Positions 34,031-42,757 of a stretch of DNA of 64,000 nucleotides are shown here, one piece after another. The notes under the pieces are model-generated. The model was not told the DNA's origin. It saw nothing but the letters and a program-made list of their open reading frames with translations, and did no database searches. How positions within the stretch are numbered: position 1 is the stretch's first letter; each line of letters starts with the position of its first letter. Source of the stretch: Gaiella occulta (lineage in GTDB: Bacteria; Actinomycetota; Thermoleophilia; Gaiellales; Gaiellaceae); contig NZ_QQZY01000007.1 in the NCBI RefSeq assembly GCF_003351045.1, positions 62,001 through 126,000 on the forward strand. The letters run 5' to 3'. A program made the translations under genes and the position numbers.

Positions 34031-34719
34031 GAGGCGAGCGGCGGCGGTGCGAGCGATGCGCCGTCCGGCGTGCGCACACCGGGCACGTTCGGGAAACGGA
34101 AGTCGACCGGCGGCCGTCCGGGCTGCACCACCCATGCGTGGCCGCTCTCGCCCGACTCGAGCGCGAGCCAGACCGCGTCGGCCACGGCGGCCGCCGGGAC
34201 GAGCGGGAAGCCGGCGGCGTCGAGCGCCTTGCGGATCGCGCCCGCCACCATCGGGGTGTCGGCGATGCCGGGGCAGACGGCGTTGACCGCTATCCCGCGG
34301 GCGGCGAGCGACGGCGCCACGCTGCGCACGAAGCCGACGACGGCGTGCTTGGTCGCCGCGTAGACGGGGTCGTCCGGCATCGCCGTCAGCCCGGCCAGTG
34401 ACGCCGTGGCGACGATGCGGCCGCCCGCCGGCATGACCCGGGCCAGGCGCCGGACGCCTAGCACGACACCGTCCACGTTCACGCGCAACGCCCGCCGGTA
34501 ACCCTCGAGCGTGATCTCGGCCGGGTCGGGCGGGCCGCCGAGCACGCCGGCGTTCAGGCATGCGACGTCGACCGGCCCCACGTCGTCCCAGTGAGAAGGC
34601 TCCGAGACGTCGAACCCGTGCACGAGATCGAGCACCTCGACGTCCATGCCGGCGGCGCGCAGACGGGCGACCGTCGCCGCCCCGAGACCCGACGCGCCGC
34701 CGGTGACGATCGCCTTCAC
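34027..34719 (-). CDS. Short-chain dehydrogenase/reductase (SDR)
   Basis: 230 residues. The classical SDR cofactor motif TGGASGLG lies at about residues 6-13. 'CLNAGVLGG' corresponds to NNAG, and the catalytic 'ASLAGLTAMPDDPVYAATKHAVVGF' holds the YxxxK pair. 'VNAVCPGIADTPM' follows. It probably oxidises a hydroxyacyl or alcohol intermediate in the surrounding acyl-CoA pathway. GTG 34719 overlaps the preceding quinone-reductase stop by 4 bp, and its own stop overlaps the DedA start. Confidence 0.87.
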   Translation of the reverse strand: MKAIVTGGASGLGAATVARLRAAGMDVEVLDLVHGFDVSEPSHWDDVGPVDVACLNAGVLGGPPDPAEITLEGYRRALRVNVDGVVLGVRRLARVMPAGGRIVATASLAGLTAMPDDPVYAATKHAVVGFVRSVAPSLAARGIAVNAVCPGIADTPMVAGAIRKALDAAGFPLVPAAAVADAVWLALESGESGHAWVVQPGRPPVDFRFPNVPGVRTPDGASLAPPPLAS

Positions 34720-35642
34720 GGGAGCAGCACGACCTTCCCCGTCGAGCGGCGATCGTCGATGAGGCGGTGGGCATCGACCGCCTGCTCGAGCGGGAACGAG
34801 GCGCCGACGACCGGAGCGACGAGCTCCGCCTCCCACAGCCGCAGCACGTCCTCCGCCGCGGCGTGCACGAGCTCGGGGCGGAAGCGCATCAGCCGGCCGA
34901 GGTAGAAGCCCTGCACGCCGACGTTGCGCCCGACGAGCCGGGCCGGGTCGAGCTGCGGCCACGGCCCGCCGGCGAAGCCGGCGCCGATGACGACGCCGAG
35001 CGGTCGCAGCAACCCGACCGAGTCGGCGAACAGCTGCCCGCCGACGGGGTCGAGCACGACGTCGACCGGGTCGATCTCCGTCAGCCGATCGTAGGTGACC
35101 GCCTGCACGGCTCCCAGCGAGCGGGGCAGCTCGAGCTTCTCCTCGCTGCCGGCGGTCGCCACCACCTCGGCGCCGAGCGCGCGCGCCGCCTGCACGGCCG
35201 CGCTGCCGACGCCTCCGGCTGCGGCGTGCACGAGCACGCGTGTCCCCGGCCGCACGTCGGCCTGGCGCGTGAGCGGGATCCACGCGGTGAGGAAGCAGAG
35301 CAGGAACGCGGCCCCCTCCTCGAACGACGCGCCTGCCGGCAGGTCGAACAGCCAGCGTTCGTCCACCGTCGTGCGCTCGGCGTAGCCGCCGCCCGCGCCG
35401 GGTGGCAGCAGGCCGATCACCCGGCGCCCGTCGGCCGTCTCGCCTGCCACCTCGACTCCGGGGATCCACGGCAGCGGCGGCGGCTGCGGATACTGCCCGC
35501 GGCGGATCAGCGCGTCGGCGTAGTTGATCGCGGCCGCGCGCACCGAGACGGCGACCTCTCCCTCGGCCGGCGCCGGCTCCGGCACGTCGCGCAGGACGAG
35601 CACCTCGGGTGCGCCGACCTGCTCGAGGACGATCGCCCTCAC
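34716..35642 (-). CDS. NADPH:quinone oxidoreductase-like MDR enzyme
   Basis: 308 residues, medium-chain reductase family without the structural zinc cysteines. It has 'AINYADALIRRGQYPQPPPLPWIPGVEVAGE' and the nucleotide motif 'VLVHAAAGGVGSAAVQAARALGAEVVATAGSEEK', ending in 'AVDAHRLIDDRRSTGKVVLLP'. This fits quinone reductase/enoyl reductase-type proteins that use NADPH. It lies in a chain of 4-bp overlaps with the crotonase and SDR genes, so all are made together. The substrate is probably an enoyl or quinone intermediate. Confidence 0.86.
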   Translation of the reverse strand: MRAIVLEQVGAPEVLVLRDVPEPAPAEGEVAVSVRAAAINYADALIRRGQYPQPPPLPWIPGVEVAGETADGRRVIGLLPPGAGGGYAERTTVDERWLFDLPAGASFEEGAAFLLCFLTAWIPLTRQADVRPGTRVLVHAAAGGVGSAAVQAARALGAEVVATAGSEEKLELPRSLGAVQAVTYDRLTEIDPVDVVLDPVGGQLFADSVGLLRPLGVVIGAGFAGGPWPQLDPARLVGRNVGVQGFYLGRLMRFRPELVHAAAEDVLRLWEAELVAPVVGASFPLEQAVDAHRLIDDRRSTGKVVLLP

Positions 35643-36421
35643 CGGCCGCTGAACGTGGGCTCGCGCTTCTCGATGAACGCCGCGACGCCCTCGCGGCCGT
35701 CCTCGCTCGCGAGGCAGCGCCGGAAGGCGTCCGCCTCGCGGCGCAGCCCCTCCTCGAGCGGCAGGTCGCGCGTCGATCGCGCCAGCTCGCGCAGCACCGA
35801 AACCGCGTGCGGCGAGCGGGCGGCGAACGTCGCGGCCAGGCCGGTCGCGGCGGCGACGACCTCCGCGGCCGGCACGACCTTCTCGACGAGGCCCCACTCG
35901 TACGCGGTCGCGGCATCGATGAACTCGCCGCCGAGGTTGAGCAGCATGGCGCGGCCGCAGCCGACCAGACGTGGCAGGCGCTGCGTGCCGCCGCCGCCCG
36001 GGATCAGGCCCAGCTTGATCTCCGGCTGTCCGAGCTTCGCGTCGTCGGCGCAGACGCGCACGTCGCAGCACATCGCAAGCTCGAGCCCGCCGCCGAGACA
36101 GTAGCCCTGGATCGCCGCGACGAACGGCGTGTGGGCCGCGTCCATCCGGTGCCCGAGCTTCAGCAGCCCGCGCGCCGGCCCGGACTCGCCCGCAGCCTGC
36201 TCGCGCAGCGCCGGGAACTCCTTGATGTCGGCACCGGCGACGAACGCCCGCTCGCCGCCTCCTCTCAGCACGATCGCGCGCGTCGCCGGGTCGGTGTCGA
36301 GCCGGTCGAGCTCCGCCTCGAGCTCGTCCAGCAGCGCCGACGAGAGCGCGTTCATCGGCGGATTGTCGATCGTGACGACGGCGACGGCGCCGTCCTGCTC
36401 GCTGCTGATGAACGTTCCCAT
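35639..36421 (-). CDS. Enoyl-CoA hydratase/isomerase (crotonase family)
   Basis: 260 residues. The oxyanion-hole regions 'FVAGADIKEF' and 'IQGYCLGGGLELAMCCDVRV' are present. Catalytic-glutamate segments 'LGQPEIKLGLIPGGGGTQRLPRLVG' and 'EWGLVEKVVP' have both positions usually needed for hydration. It hydrates 2-enoyl-CoA in beta-oxidation. It lies 10 bp after the ligase gene in the same direction and overlaps the quinone-reductase start by 4 bp. Confidence 0.9.
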   Translation of the reverse strand: MGTFISSEQDGAVAVVTIDNPPMNALSSALLDELEAELDRLDTDPATRAIVLRGGGERAFVAGADIKEFPALREQAAGESGPARGLLKLGHRMDAAHTPFVAAIQGYCLGGGLELAMCCDVRVCADDAKLGQPEIKLGLIPGGGGTQRLPRLVGCGRAMLLNLGGEFIDAATAYEWGLVEKVVPAAEVVAAATGLAATFAARSPHAVSVLRELARSTRDLPLEEGLRREADAFRRCLASEDGREGVAAFIEKREPTFSGR

Positions 36422-36431
36422 CTGCCTCCCT

Positions 36432-38057
36432 CTAGCGGTTCTCGGCCGCGCCGGCGGTTGCGAACCGCTCGCGCAGCGCCGTCTTGCGGAACTTCCCGAC
36501 GGCGGTCTTCGGGATCTCGTCCACGAACTCGAAGCGCTCCGGCAGCCACCACTTCGCGAAGTGGGGGGCGAGGAAGTCGCGGAGCTCGTCCGGGGTCGCG
36601 CTCGCGCCCTCGCGCAGCACGACGACGCCGAGCGGACGCTCCGCCCACTTCTCGTCGGGGACGGCGATCACCGCCGCCTCGAGCACGGCCGGATGGCCCA
36701 TCAGCGCGTTCTCGAGCGCGACCGTCGAGATCCACTCGCCGCCGGACTTGACGAGGTCCTTCGAGCGATCCTGGATCTCGATGTAGCCGTTGGGCTCGAT
36801 CGTGACGATGTCCCCGGTCTTGAACCAGCCGTCGTCCGTCCAGCGGTCGCGGGCGTCGGGCGCCTCGTAGTAGGACGACGCGATCCAGGCGCCGCGCACC
36901 TCGAGCTCGCCCATCGTGGCGCCGTCCCACGGCACGAGGCCGTCACCGCCGCGCGCGCGGATCTCGACGAACGGGGCGGGAAGGCCCTGCTTGGCGCGGT
37001 AGGCGAACTGCTCGTCCTCCGGCAGCGCCCGCTCGCGGCTCGAGAGCTCGGAGATCGTGCCCAGCGGGGCCATCTCGGTCATCCCCCAGGCGTGCGTGAC
37101 GTGGATGCCGTGGCGGCGCTCGAAGCCCTCGATCATCGACCGCGGCGCGGCCGAGCCGCCGACGATCATGGCACGGAGCCGTGACAGGTCCCATCCGTCC
37201 GGGCGCGCGTCGAGCGCCTGCAGGATCCCCATCCAGATCGTGGGCACGCCCGCCGTCACCGTCACCTCCTGCTCGACGAACGCGTCGAGGAGCGACTGCG
37301 GGTCGAGGTGGGGGCCGGGGAACACCTGCTTCGAGCCGACGAGCGTGCAGGTGAACGGGAAGCCCCATGCGTTGGCGTGGAACATCGGCACGACGGGAAG
37401 CACGCTGTCGTCCTCGCCGATGCCGAGCGTGCTCGACTGCGTGGACGCGAGCGAGTGGATCGCGATCGCGCGGTGGGAGTAGAGGACGCCCTTCGGCCGG
37501 CCGGTCGTCCCGCTCGTGTAGCACATCGCCGCAGCGGCGCGCTCGTCGATGTCGCGGTATGCGAAGTCGTCCGCGTCCGCGGTCGCGAGCAGCTCCTCGA
37601 AGTCGAGCGCGCCGTCCGGCGTCGGGCCGTCGCCCACGGCGACGACGTGCTCGAAGCCGACCCGGTCCGTGAACGTCTCGACGAGCGGCCACAGCACCTT
37701 GTCGGCGATCAGCACGCGGTCGCCCGCGTGGGAGGCGATGTAGGTGAGGTCGTCGGCGTGGAGGCGCAGGTTGAGCGTGTGCGTGACGAGCCCGGCGACG
37801 GGGGCGCCGATGTAGGTCTCGAGGTGCTCGTGGTGGTTCCAGCAGAAGGTGCCGACCCGGTCGCCGTCGCGCAGGCCGAGCTCGTCGCGCAGCGCGAGCG
37901 CGAGCTGCTTGGTGCGGCGCGCGAAGTCGGCGTAGGTGTAGGTGTGCCAGGACTTGTCGGGGAGGCGGCTGACGATCTCCTTGTCTCCGTAGAGCTGCTC
38001 GCCCCGGCGCAGGATCGCCGGCACGTTGAGCTGGTAGTCCATGATCAGTCCGTCCAC
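36432..38057 (-). CDS. Medium/long-chain acyl-CoA ligase (AMP-binding)
   Basis: 541 residues. The adenylation core motif 'CYTSGTTGRPKGVLYSHRA' is followed by 'HAWGMTEMAPLGT', 'GWFKTGDIVTIEPNGYIEIQDRSKDLVKSGGEWIST' and the C-terminal catalytic lysine in 'PKTAVGKFRKTALRE'. It activates a fatty or aromatic acid with ATP and CoA and feeds the dehydrogenases and hydratase in the same operon. AAGGAG stands 8 nt before GTG 38057. A second possible start is ATG 38042. Confidence 0.9.
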   Translation of the reverse strand: MDGLIMDYQLNVPAILRRGEQLYGDKEIVSRLPDKSWHTYTYADFARRTKQLALALRDELGLRDGDRVGTFCWNHHEHLETYIGAPVAGLVTHTLNLRLHADDLTYIASHAGDRVLIADKVLWPLVETFTDRVGFEHVVAVGDGPTPDGALDFEELLATADADDFAYRDIDERAAAAMCYTSGTTGRPKGVLYSHRAIAIHSLASTQSSTLGIGEDDSVLPVVPMFHANAWGFPFTCTLVGSKQVFPGPHLDPQSLLDAFVEQEVTVTAGVPTIWMGILQALDARPDGWDLSRLRAMIVGGSAAPRSMIEGFERRHGIHVTHAWGMTEMAPLGTISELSSRERALPEDEQFAYRAKQGLPAPFVEIRARGGDGLVPWDGATMGELEVRGAWIASSYYEAPDARDRWTDDGWFKTGDIVTIEPNGYIEIQDRSKDLVKSGGEWISTVALENALMGHPAVLEAAVIAVPDEKWAERPLGVVVLREGASATPDELRDFLAPHFAKWWLPERFEFVDEIPKTAVGKFRKTALRERFATAGAAENR

Positions 38058-38058
38058 G

Positions 38059-38988
38059 TCACTCTCCTTCTCCGTCGAGCAGCCGGGCGGCGACCTCGGA
38101 GCGCAGCTGCGCGCCCGACGCGTCCCACGACTGGATCCACAACGCCCGCTTGTACAGCCGGTGCAGCACGTGCTCCCAGGTGAAGCCGATGCCGCCGTGC
38201 GCCTGGATCGAGCGCTCGCAGGCGGCGACGGCCGCCTCGGCGCACTGCGCCTTGGCGGCGGCGGCCGCGAGTCCCGCCTGCGGGTCGTCCACGGCGATGC
38301 ACCAGGCGGCCCACAGCGCCAGCGAGCGCGCCAGCTCGAGCTCCATGTAGGTGGTGGCGAGGGGGTGCGAGATCGCCTGGTAGACGCCGATCGGCCGTCC
38401 GAACTGCTCGCGCTCCTTCGCGTAGGCGACGGCCAGCTCGAGCGCGCGTGCGCCGACGCCGCACGCCTCGAGCGCGAGCGCCGCGCGCGACCGCGTCCGC
38501 ATGCGGGGAAGCAGCTCCGAGCCGGCGAGCCGGCGGCCGGCGGAGCCGCCCGTGACGACGCCGAGCGGGCGCGTGGCGTCGTTCGTCTGCAGCATCTCGC
38601 GCCCGGCGCCGTCGAGCTCCCAGATCGAGTCGCCGCCGACGACGGCGATCCGCGTCGCCGTGTCCAGATCCGGCACGAGCGGCCCGAGCGCGAGCGTCCA
38701 GCTCGCCTCGCCCGCCGCCACCTGCGCCTGCAGCTCGGGCGGCAGCGCGGGGAGCACGACCGCCACCGTCGACCAGAAGGGTGCGTGCGTGAGCGCGCGG
38801 CCCATCTCCTCCACGAGGACGGCCTCCTCGAGGAAGCCGAGGCCCGCGCCGCCGAGCTCCTCCGGCACCGAGACGCCCGTCCAGCCGAGCCCGGCCAGCT
38901 CCGCCCAGGACGGCTCCGGATGCGCCGCCAGGAAGCTGCGCGCCTGGGAGCGAAGCTCGTCCTGCTCCGGCGTGAAGGCGAAGTCCAT
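38059..38988 (-). CDS. Acyl-CoA dehydrogenase, small (beta-like) subunit
   Basis: 309 residues, shorter than the usual 380-400. It keeps the N-terminal helical domain ('MDFAFTPEQDELRSQARSFL') and the C-terminal helical bundle ('SIQAHGGIGFTWEHVLHRLYKRA') but has a reduced beta-domain, and after that motif lacks the usual Y/EGTxEI catalytic segment. Such proteins pair with a full-length partner to make a heteromeric FadE. The partner is the next gene upstream; start and stop share one A (TAATG). The large subunit supplies the IEAGTSEI motif. Confidence 0.82.
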   Translation of the reverse strand: MDFAFTPEQDELRSQARSFLAAHPEPSWAELAGLGWTGVSVPEELGGAGLGFLEEAVLVEEMGRALTHAPFWSTVAVVLPALPPELQAQVAAGEASWTLALGPLVPDLDTATRIAVVGGDSIWELDGAGREMLQTNDATRPLGVVTGGSAGRRLAGSELLPRMRTRSRAALALEACGVGARALELAVAYAKEREQFGRPIGVYQAISHPLATTYMELELARSLALWAAWCIAVDDPQAGLAAAAAKAQCAEAAVAACERSIQAHGGIGFTWEHVLHRLYKRALWIQSWDASGAQLRSEVAARLLDGEGE

Positions 38989-40148
38989 TAGCGCGACCTC
39001 GGCAGCCCGAGCACGCGCTCGGCGACGATGTTGCGGAGGATCTCCGAGGTGCCCGCCTCGATCGTGTTGCCGCGGCTGCGTAGCTGGTGATGCTGCCAGT
39101 AGCCGCCGTAGGGCGCGTTGTCGGCGAGCAGCTGCGCATCCTGCGCGAGCAGCTCGAGCGCGAGCTTGCCGAGCCGCTGGTTCGCCTCCGACCACTGCAG
39201 CTTCAGGATCGACCCTTCCGGCCCGGGCACGCCGGTCTTCATCAGCGCCGACAGCGAGCGGTAGGCGGTGAAGCGCAGCCCCTGCAGCTCGATCCATTCG
39301 CGCGCGATCGCGTCGCGCTGCGTCGCCGTCGCTCCGCGATCCTGTGCGAGCTCGATCAGCTTGCGCACCGCGACCTCGAGCGCCGCGGTGAGCGCGAAGC
39401 CGAGCGTGCCCCGCTCGTGCAGCAGCGTCGTCATCGCCACCTGCCAGCCCCCGCCCACCTCGCCGAGCACGTTCTCGACCGGCACCTCGACGGCGCTGAA
39501 GAAGATCTCGTTGAACTCCGCCTCGCCGGTCATCTGCCGCAGCGGCCGCACCTCGACGCCGGGGCTGCGCATGTCGACGATCAGGTAGGTGAGGCCCGCG
39601 TGGCGCTCCGAGCCCGGGTCGCTGCGGGTGAGCAGGAGGCACCAGTCGGCGATGTGCGCGAACGACGACCACACCTTCTGGCCGTCGACGACGAAGCGAT
39701 CTGCCTCGAGCCGGGCGCTCGTGCGCACGGCAGACAGATCCGATCCCGCCCCCGGCTCCGAAAAGCCCTGGCACCAGATCTCGTCGGCCGAGAGGATCCG
39801 CGACAGGTGCCGCGCCTTCTGTGCCTCGCTGCCGTGCGCGATGATCGTCGGCCCGGCCATGCCGAGCCCGATCACGCCGAGGTGGTGCGGCGCCTCGGCG
39901 CGCGCCATCTCCTCCAGGAAGATCGCCTGGTAGCTGTACGGGCAACCGCCGCCTCCGTACTCCTTCGGCCAGGTCAGACCCGCGTAGCCGGCCTCGTAGA
40001 GCGCTCGGCTCCACTCCCTGACGGCCTCGCCCTCGAAGCGCGCCGCGCCGCCCCGGTGGCCACGCAGCCCGTCCGGCAGGCTCGCCGCGAGCCAGTCGCG
40101 CAGCTCGGCGCGGAAGCGGGCCTCGTCGGGTGTGTCGCGGAGATCCAC
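38988..40148 (-). CDS. Acyl-CoA dehydrogenase, large (alpha-like) subunit
   Basis: 386 residues with the full fold: 'GLTWPKEYGGGG', 'CQGFSEPGAGSDLSAVRTSARLEADRFVVDGQKVWSSFAHIADWCLLLTRSD' (FAD and substrate region), 'HERGTLGFALTAALEVAV' and 'RSRGNTIEAGTSEILRNIVAERVLGLPR' at the C-terminus. Large subunits of actinobacterial heteromeric FadE enzymes look like this. It is the first gene of an eight-gene operon ending with DedA. GTG 40148 lies 7 nt after a TACGAT box and has no ribosome site, so the transcript is probably leaderless. Confidence 0.87.
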   Translation of the reverse strand: MDLRDTPDEARFRAELRDWLAASLPDGLRGHRGGAARFEGEAVREWSRALYEAGYAGLTWPKEYGGGGCPYSYQAIFLEEMARAEAPHHLGVIGLGMAGPTIIAHGSEAQKARHLSRILSADEIWCQGFSEPGAGSDLSAVRTSARLEADRFVVDGQKVWSSFAHIADWCLLLTRSDPGSERHAGLTYLIVDMRSPGVEVRPLRQMTGEAEFNEIFFSAVEVPVENVLGEVGGGWQVAMTTLLHERGTLGFALTAALEVAVRKLIELAQDRGATATQRDAIAREWIELQGLRFTAYRSLSALMKTGVPGPEGSILKLQWSEANQRLGKLALELLAQDAQLLADNAPYGGYWQHHQLRSRGNTIEAGTSEILRNIVAERVLGLPRSR

Positions 40149-40155
40149 GAACGCG

Positions 40156-40161
40156 ATCGTA
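40156..40161 (-). promoter_or_regulatory. Candidate -10 box for the leaderless acyl-CoA degradation operon
   Basis: On the minus strand TACGAT precedes the GTG at 40148 by 7 nt, the same arrangement as before pepF and the LLM and methyltransferase genes. It is likely the single promoter for the eight genes 40148-33455. Confidence 0.5.
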
Positions 40162-40198
40162 GTCTGCGGCGAAGGCGAGAGCGAGCCCTCCGTCCAGC

Positions 40199-40330
40199 TC
40201 AGGGTGCGACGGCCGCCGTCAGCTCGGCGACTCCGTCGAACACGGCATGTGGCGTCCCCGCCGCGCACCAGACGCGCTCGAAGCGGTGGAGCGAGTCGTC
40301 GATCGTCCGCAGCAGCCGCTCCCGCACCGT
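40199..40330 (-). pseudogene. Remnant resembling the C-terminus of a YbaK/ProX-type tRNA deacylase
   Basis: The minus-strand frame ending in TGA at 40199 encodes 'IDDSLHRFERVWCAAGTPHAVFDGVAELTAAVAP'. 'RVWCAAGTPHAVF' matches the C-terminal strand of YbaK-type aminoacyl-tRNA deacylases. Nothing upstream in the 100-200 bp to the livG promoter looks like the rest of that protein, so only the tail is left. The rest of this 279-bp gap (40149-40427) holds the two divergent promoters. Confidence 0.45.
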
Positions 40331-40410
40331 GCGCGCCGTCGGGTGGAGGGTCGGGGCCACGGCGCGAGCGCAACGGAGCGGATGCGCTTCACCGGGGCCG
40401 CGCGGCACAG

Positions 40411-40416
40411 TAGGGT
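40411..40416 (+). promoter_or_regulatory. Candidate -10 box for the liv operon
   Basis: TAGGGT, preceded by CAG, ends 11 nt before the livG ATG at 40428. Transcription would start only about 4 nt before the ATG, giving a nearly leaderless mRNA. No ribosome site is present. Confidence 0.4.
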
Positions 40417-40427
40417 CCCCATTTCAG

Positions 40428-41159
40428 ATGGGTGCCACACTGCTCTCCGTCCGCGGTATCACGGTGCGCTTCGGGGGCATCGTCGCACTCGACGGCGTCT
40501 CGTTCGACGTCGAGCGGGGCCAGATCTCCGGTCTCATCGGGCCCAACGGCGCCGGCAAGACGACGCTCTTCAACGTCGTCACCCGCCTCTACGCGCCCGA
40601 CGAGGGCGAGCTCGAGCTCGACGGGCGCTCCCTCTTGCAGACGCCGCCGCACCGCATCGTCGAGCGGGGCATCGCGCGCACCTTCCAGAACATCAACCTG
40701 TTCCGCTCCATGTCGGTGCTCGAGAACGTGCTCGTCGGCGCGCACACGCGCGGCCGCTCGGTCGGCGCGGGCGATGCGCTCGCGATGCTCGAGTACGTCG
40801 GCCTCGCCGACCGCGCCTCGATGCCGGCGGCGGCACTCCCGTACGGCGTGCAGAAGCGCGTCGAGCTCGCGCGCGCGCTGATCGCGAGGCCGCGGCTGCT
40901 GCTGCTGGACGAGCCGGCGGGCGGCCTCAATCACGAGGAGGTCGAGGAGCTCGGCGACTTCATCCTGGGCCTGCGCCGAGACCACGATCTCACCGTGCTC
41001 CTCGTAGAGCACCACATGAGCCTCGTGATGCGCATCTCCGACCACGTCAACGTGCTCAGCTTCGGGCGCAGGATCGCCGGCGGCACCCCCGACGAGGTGC
41101 GCGCGAACCCGGACGTGATCGAGGCCTACCTGGGCGGCGACCAGGAGACGGCGGCGTGA
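40428..41159 (+). CDS. livG: Branched-chain amino acid ABC transporter ATPase LivG
   Basis: 243 residues. Walker A GPNGAGKTTLFN, 'ARTFQNINLFRSMSVLENVLVGAH' (Q-loop, LivG type), signature LPYGVQKRVELARAL, Walker B LLLLDEPAGGLNHEE and 'VLLVEHHMSLVM' are present. The LPYG-type signature and AGGLN are typical of LivG. It energises uptake with LivF. The gene starts the order livG-livF-livH-livM-livK. Confidence 0.9.
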   Translation: MGATLLSVRGITVRFGGIVALDGVSFDVERGQISGLIGPNGAGKTTLFNVVTRLYAPDEGELELDGRSLLQTPPHRIVERGIARTFQNINLFRSMSVLENVLVGAHTRGRSVGAGDALAMLEYVGLADRASMPAAALPYGVQKRVELARALIARPRLLLLDEPAGGLNHEEVEELGDFILGLRRDHDLTVLLVEHHMSLVMRISDHVNVLSFGRRIAGGTPDEVRANPDVIEAYLGGDQETAA

Positions 41160-41863
41160 GCGCGCTGCTCGAGCTGCGGGACGTCGAGGCGCGCTACGGG
41201 CCCGTGCAGGCGCTGCGCGGCGTGTCGCTCGAGGTGCCCGAGGGGGCGATCGTCGCGGTGCTCGGCGCCAACGGCGCCGGCAAGACGACGACGTTGCGGG
41301 CCGTGTCGGGCACGGTCCGGCGCAGCGGGGAGATCCTCTTTGCCGGGAAGCCTCTGCACGGCGGCCCGGAGGCGACGGCGAAGCTCGGCATCGCCCACGT
41401 GCCCGAGGGGCGGGGGACGTTCGTCGACCTCACCGTGACCGAGAACCTCCGCATCGGCGCCTACACGCGCCGCGACCGTGGCCTCAGGGCCGACATCGAG
41501 CGCATGGCCGGCTACTTCCCCTGGATCCACGAGCGCGGCGGCCAGCGCGCAGGCACGCTCTCCGGCGGCGAGCAGCAGATGCTCGCGCTCGCCAGGGCGC
41601 TGATGAGCCGGCCGCGGCTGCTCATGCTCGACGAGCCCTCGCTCGGGCTCGCCCCGCTCGTCGTACGCGAGATCTTCCGCCTCGTGCGCGAGCTGAACGA
41701 GAAGGAAGGGCTGGCGGTGCTCGTCGTCGAGCAGGACGCGCGCATCGCGCTCGAGACAGCCGCCTCCGCATACGTGCTCGAGGTGGGACGGGTGGCGGTG
41801 TCGGGGGCGAGCGCCGACCTGCGCGAGGACGAGGTCGTGCGTCGGAGCTACCTGGGGTATTGA
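41156..41863 (+). CDS. livF: Branched-chain amino acid ABC transporter ATPase LivF
   Basis: 235 residues. 'LLELRDVEARYGPVQALRGVSLEVPEGAIVAVLGANGAGKTTTLRAVSG' and 'GIAHVPEGRGTFVDLTVTENLRIGAY' are diagnostic of LivF; LSGGEQQMLALARALMSRPRLLMLDEPSLGLAP carries signature and Walker B. It overlaps livG by 4 bp (GTGA) and partners with it in one transporter. Confidence 0.92.
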   Translation: MSALLELRDVEARYGPVQALRGVSLEVPEGAIVAVLGANGAGKTTTLRAVSGTVRRSGEILFAGKPLHGGPEATAKLGIAHVPEGRGTFVDLTVTENLRIGAYTRRDRGLRADIERMAGYFPWIHERGGQRAGTLSGGEQQMLALARALMSRPRLLMLDEPSLGLAPLVVREIFRLVRELNEKEGLAVLVVEQDARIALETAASAYVLEVGRVAVSGASADLREDEVVRRSYLGY

Positions 41864-41872
41864 CGGTGGGCG

Positions 41873-42757
41873 ATGTCTGACTTCTTCCAGCAGGTCGTGT
41901 CGGGGCTCGCCTCCGGCGGTGTCTACGGCTCGCTCGCGCTCGCGATCGTGCTCATCCACCGGGCCACCGGCGTGATCAACTTCGCGCAGGGCGAGATGGC
42001 GACGTTCTCGACCTACATCGCATGGACGCTGACGACGAACCACGGCTGGTCGTACTGGCCCGCGTTCGCCGTCGCGCTGCTCGTCTCGTTCGCGGGCGGG
42101 ATCGGCATCCATCAGGCCGTGATCCGCCCGGTCGAGCGCGGATCGCAGATCCGCGTCGTGATCGTCACGATCGGGCTGCTGCTCGCGATCAACGGCGCGA
42201 TGACGTGGATCTGGACGGGCGAGGTGCGGTCGGTGCAGAGCCCGTTCCCGACGCGCACGCTCGACGTGGCGGGGGTCGCGATCTCGATCCAGGACATCGG
42301 CACCTTCGCCGTCTCGATCGGAACCGTCGTCGCGCTGTGGGCGCTGTTCCAGTTCACGAAGGTGGGGCTTGCGATGCGCGCCGCCGCCGTCAACCCGAAC
42401 GAGGCGCGACTCGTCGGCGTGCGCGTGCCCCTGATGCTCGGCCTCGGCTGGGGCCTCGCGGCGGTGCTCGGCGCGGTCGCGGGCATGCTCACCGCCCCGA
42501 GCGTCTTCCTCGACCCGAACATGATGCAGGCGATCCTCATCTACGCGTTCGCCGCCGCGGTGCTCGGCGGCATCGACTCGCCCGTGGGCGCCGTCGTCGG
42601 CGGCCTGCTGCTCGGTGTCGGGCTCAACCTGCTCGGCGCGTACATCGACTTCGTGGGCGCGGATCTGCGCCTGCCCGCCGCTCTCCTCGTGATCCTCGCC
42701 GTGCTCCTGCTGCGGCCCGCCGGGATCTTCGGGCGGCGGGAGGTGAGGAAGGTCTGA
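41873..42757 (+). CDS. livH: Branched-chain amino acid ABC transporter permease LivH
   Basis: 294 residues, mostly hydrophobic, with the LivH start 'QQVVSGLASGGVYGSLALAIVLIHRATGVINFAQGEMATFSTYIAW' and the conserved 'MRAAAVNPNEARLVGVRVP' cytoplasmic loop that contacts the ATPases. It forms the membrane path with LivM. It starts 9 bp after livF. The stop shares an A with the livM start (TGATG). Confidence 0.9.
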   Translation: MSDFFQQVVSGLASGGVYGSLALAIVLIHRATGVINFAQGEMATFSTYIAWTLTTNHGWSYWPAFAVALLVSFAGGIGIHQAVIRPVERGSQIRVVIVTIGLLLAINGAMTWIWTGEVRSVQSPFPTRTLDVAGVAISIQDIGTFAVSIGTVVALWALFQFTKVGLAMRAAAVNPNEARLVGVRVPLMLGLGWGLAAVLGAVAGMLTAPSVFLDPNMMQAILIYAFAAAVLGGIDSPVGAVVGGLLLGVGLNLLGAYIDFVGADLRLPAALLVILAVLLLRPAGIFGRREVRKV

